This document shows, piece after piece, positions 62,170 through 64,000 of a DNA stretch of 64,000 nucleotides. A program made the translations under genes and the position numbers. The notes under the pieces were generated by a model. The model did no database searches, was not told where the DNA came from, and was given only the letters and a program-made list of their open reading frames with translations. Source of the DNA: Proteus vulgaris. GTDB lineage: Bacteria > Pseudomonadota > Gammaproteobacteria > Enterobacterales > Enterobacteriaceae. The stretch spans positions 2,579,501 through 2,643,500 of the forward strand of contig LR590468.1 of assembly GCA_901472505.1 (NCBI GenBank), given 5' to 3'. The first letter of the stretch is position 1, and each line of letters starts with the position of its first letter.

Positions 62170-64000
62170 ATGACCACTCGTAAAACCCTTGCTAATGCGA
62201 TCCGTTTTTTAAGTATGGATGCTGTGCAAAAAGCGAAATCAGGACACCCCTGGCGCCCCTATGGGTATGGCTGATATTGCAGAAGTATTATGGCGTGATT
62301 TTTTAAATCATAACCCGACTAACCCTAACTGGGCTGATCGTGACCGTTTTGTATTATCTAACGGCCATGCTTCAATGCTGATTTATAGCTTACTGCACCT
62401 GTCTGGTTATCAAGTTTCTTTAGATGATTTGAAAAACTTCCGTCAATTGCATTCTAAAACACCAGGTCACCCAGAATATGGTTATACCCCGGGTGTTGAA
62501 ACAACAACGGGTCCTTTAGGTCAAGGTATTGCAAATGCAGTGGGTTTTGCAATTGCAGAACGTACATTAGCGGCTCAATTTAACCGTCCTGGTCATGATA
62601 TCGTTGACCACTACACCTACGCCTTTATGGGTGATGGTTGTATGATGGAAGGTATCTCTCACGAAGCGTGTTCTTTAGCTGGAACATTACAGTTAGGTAA
62701 ACTGATCGCATTTTATGATGACAATGGTATCTCTATTGATGGTCAAGTGCATGGTTGGTTTACCGATAATACAGCAGAGCGTTTTGACGCTTATGGTTGG
62801 CATGTCATCAGTGGTATTGATGGTCACGATGCAGCAAGCATCAAAGCAGCTATTGAAACTGCAAAACAGATCACTGACAAACCTTCACTGCTGATTTGTA
62901 AAACCACTATCGGTTTTGGTTCTCCTCATAAAGCAGGTACTGCAGATTCTCACGGTTCTCCATTAGGTGATGCAGAAATCGCTGAAACACGCAAAGCGTT
63001 AGGTTGGGAATACGGCGCATTCGAAATTCCACAAGAAATTTATAAAGAGTGGGATGCGAAAGAAGCAGGTAAAGCAAAAGAAGCAGCATGGGATACTAAA
63101 TTTGCAGCCTACGCAGCACAGTTCCCTGAATTAGCGGCTGAATTCAAACGTCGTATTTCTGGTGAATTGCCAGCTAATTGGGAAAAAGATTCCAAAGCAT
63201 TTATTGAAAATCTGCAACAAAACCCTTCAAGCATTGCAAGCCGTAAAGCGTCTCAAAATGCATTAGAAGCATTTGGTAAAGTATTACCAGAATTCATGGG
63301 TGGTTCTGCGGACTTAGCACCAAGTAACCTGACTATGTGGTCTGGTTCTAAAGCATTAAACGAAGATAAAGCGGGTAACTACATCCATTACGGTGTACGT
63401 GAATTCGGTATGTCTGCAATCATGAACGGTATTGCATTACACGGCGGTTTTGTTCCTTACGGCGCAACCTTCTTGATGTTTATGGAATATGCACGTAATG
63501 CTGTACGTATGGCTGCTCTGATGAAGATCCGCAGTATCTTTGTTTATACTCATGACTCTATCGGTCTGGGTGAAGATGGCCCAACTCACCAACCTGTTGA
63601 GCAAATGGCAAGTCTGCGTGTAACACCAAACGTGAGCACATGGCGTCCATGTGACCAAGTTGAATCAGCTGTTGCATGGAAATATGCAATTGATCGTAAA
63701 GATGGCCCAACAGCTCTGATTTTCTCTCGTCAAAATCTTGCACAGCAACCACGCACTCAAGAGCAATTGGCAAACATCGAGAAGGGTGGTTACATCCTGA
63801 AAGATTGTGACGGTACGCCAGAGCTTATCTTTATCGCTACGGGTTCAGAGGTTGAACTAGCCGTCAATGCTTACGATCAATTAACTGCAGAAGGTCGTAA
63901 AGTTCGAGTGGTTTCAATGCCAGCAACGGATGCGTTTGATAAACAAGATGCAGATTACCGTGAAGCAGTATTACCAACATCTGTGAAAGCACGTGTTGCT
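62170..64000 (+). CDS. tktA: Transketolase (3' partial, frame interrupted once)
   Basis: TPP enzyme of the pentose phosphate pathway moving two-carbon units between sugar phosphates. Starts [20 protein letters not shown]. An extra C in the run at 62247-62250 breaks the frame at [20 protein letters not shown], after which the frame is open to the window end. TPP-binding region [19 protein letters not shown] and [14 protein letters not shown], the His-rich [14 protein letters not shown], and the pyrimidine domain ([37 protein letters not shown]) are present. The C-terminal 50 or so residues lie beyond the edge. Whether it corresponds to E. coli TktA or TktB is not decided by the sequence. Confidence 0.93.

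Overview
The window is a 64 kb piece of chromosome from an A+T-rich member of the Enterobacterales. Its proteins are E. coli-like, and the gene order resembles Proteus and close relatives in the Morganellaceae. Genus-level placement is an inference from gene content, low G+C and synteny. Most of the window is ordinary core genome: gsp (cut by the left edge), pantothenate synthesis (panB-panC-panD), folK-pcnB, gluQRS, dksA, sfsA, hrpB, mrcB, hemL, erpA, mtnN-btuF, dgt, rlmD-relA-mazG-pyrG-eno, mltD, gloB, yafS-like, rnhA/dnaQ, tRNA-Asp and tkt (cut by the right edge).

Accessory or niche functions sit in blocks between the core genes. At 2.7-6.5 kb is a D-serine locus (dsdC divergent from dsdXA) with a good CRP site. 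At 6.8-11.2 kb is a two-gene operon of TonB-dependent outer-membrane receptors. The first is a histidine-rich ZnuD-like zinc receptor whose promoter carries a Zur-type palindrome. At 11.5-19.3 kb is uhpA-uhpB-uhpC followed by afuA-afuB-afuC: a hexose-phosphate sensing system joined to an ABC transporter rather than to the usual UhpT permease. At 34.0-40.6 kb, between erpA and btuF, is a very A+T-rich orphan type VI secretion module: a 5'-truncated vgrG, a DUF4123 adaptor, a large effector resembling the BTH_I2691 family, a membrane protein that is probably its immunity factor, and a PAAR protein. At 47.9-49.8 kb, between relA and mazG, is a chromosomal colicin-type toxin-immunity pair. The toxin has a colicin E1-like pore-forming C-terminus on an unfamiliar cysteine-bearing N-terminus, and its E1-type immunity gene is convergent. 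The pair lies between two nearly identical 51-bp copies of the relA terminator. Downstream of tRNA-Asp (60.6-61.6 kb) are small orphan or decayed frames.

Many conserved genes have their reading frame broken by single-base gains or losses: dsdX, dsdA, the second TonB receptor, uhpB, sfsA, hrpB, mrcB, the DUF4123 adaptor, the T6SS effector, its immunity gene, dgt, the DASS transporter, mltD and tkt. Most of these lie in or beside homopolymers. So many independent lesions, including in housekeeping genes, point to uncorrected sequencing error rather than decay. I therefore annotate these as single genes spanning the shifts. The truncation of vgrG is different, because its whole 5' part is absent.

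The most interesting element is the pore-forming toxin-immunity cassette framed by the duplicated terminator. Next are the T6SS effector module, the uhpABC-afuABC linkage and the Zur-controlled receptor pair.
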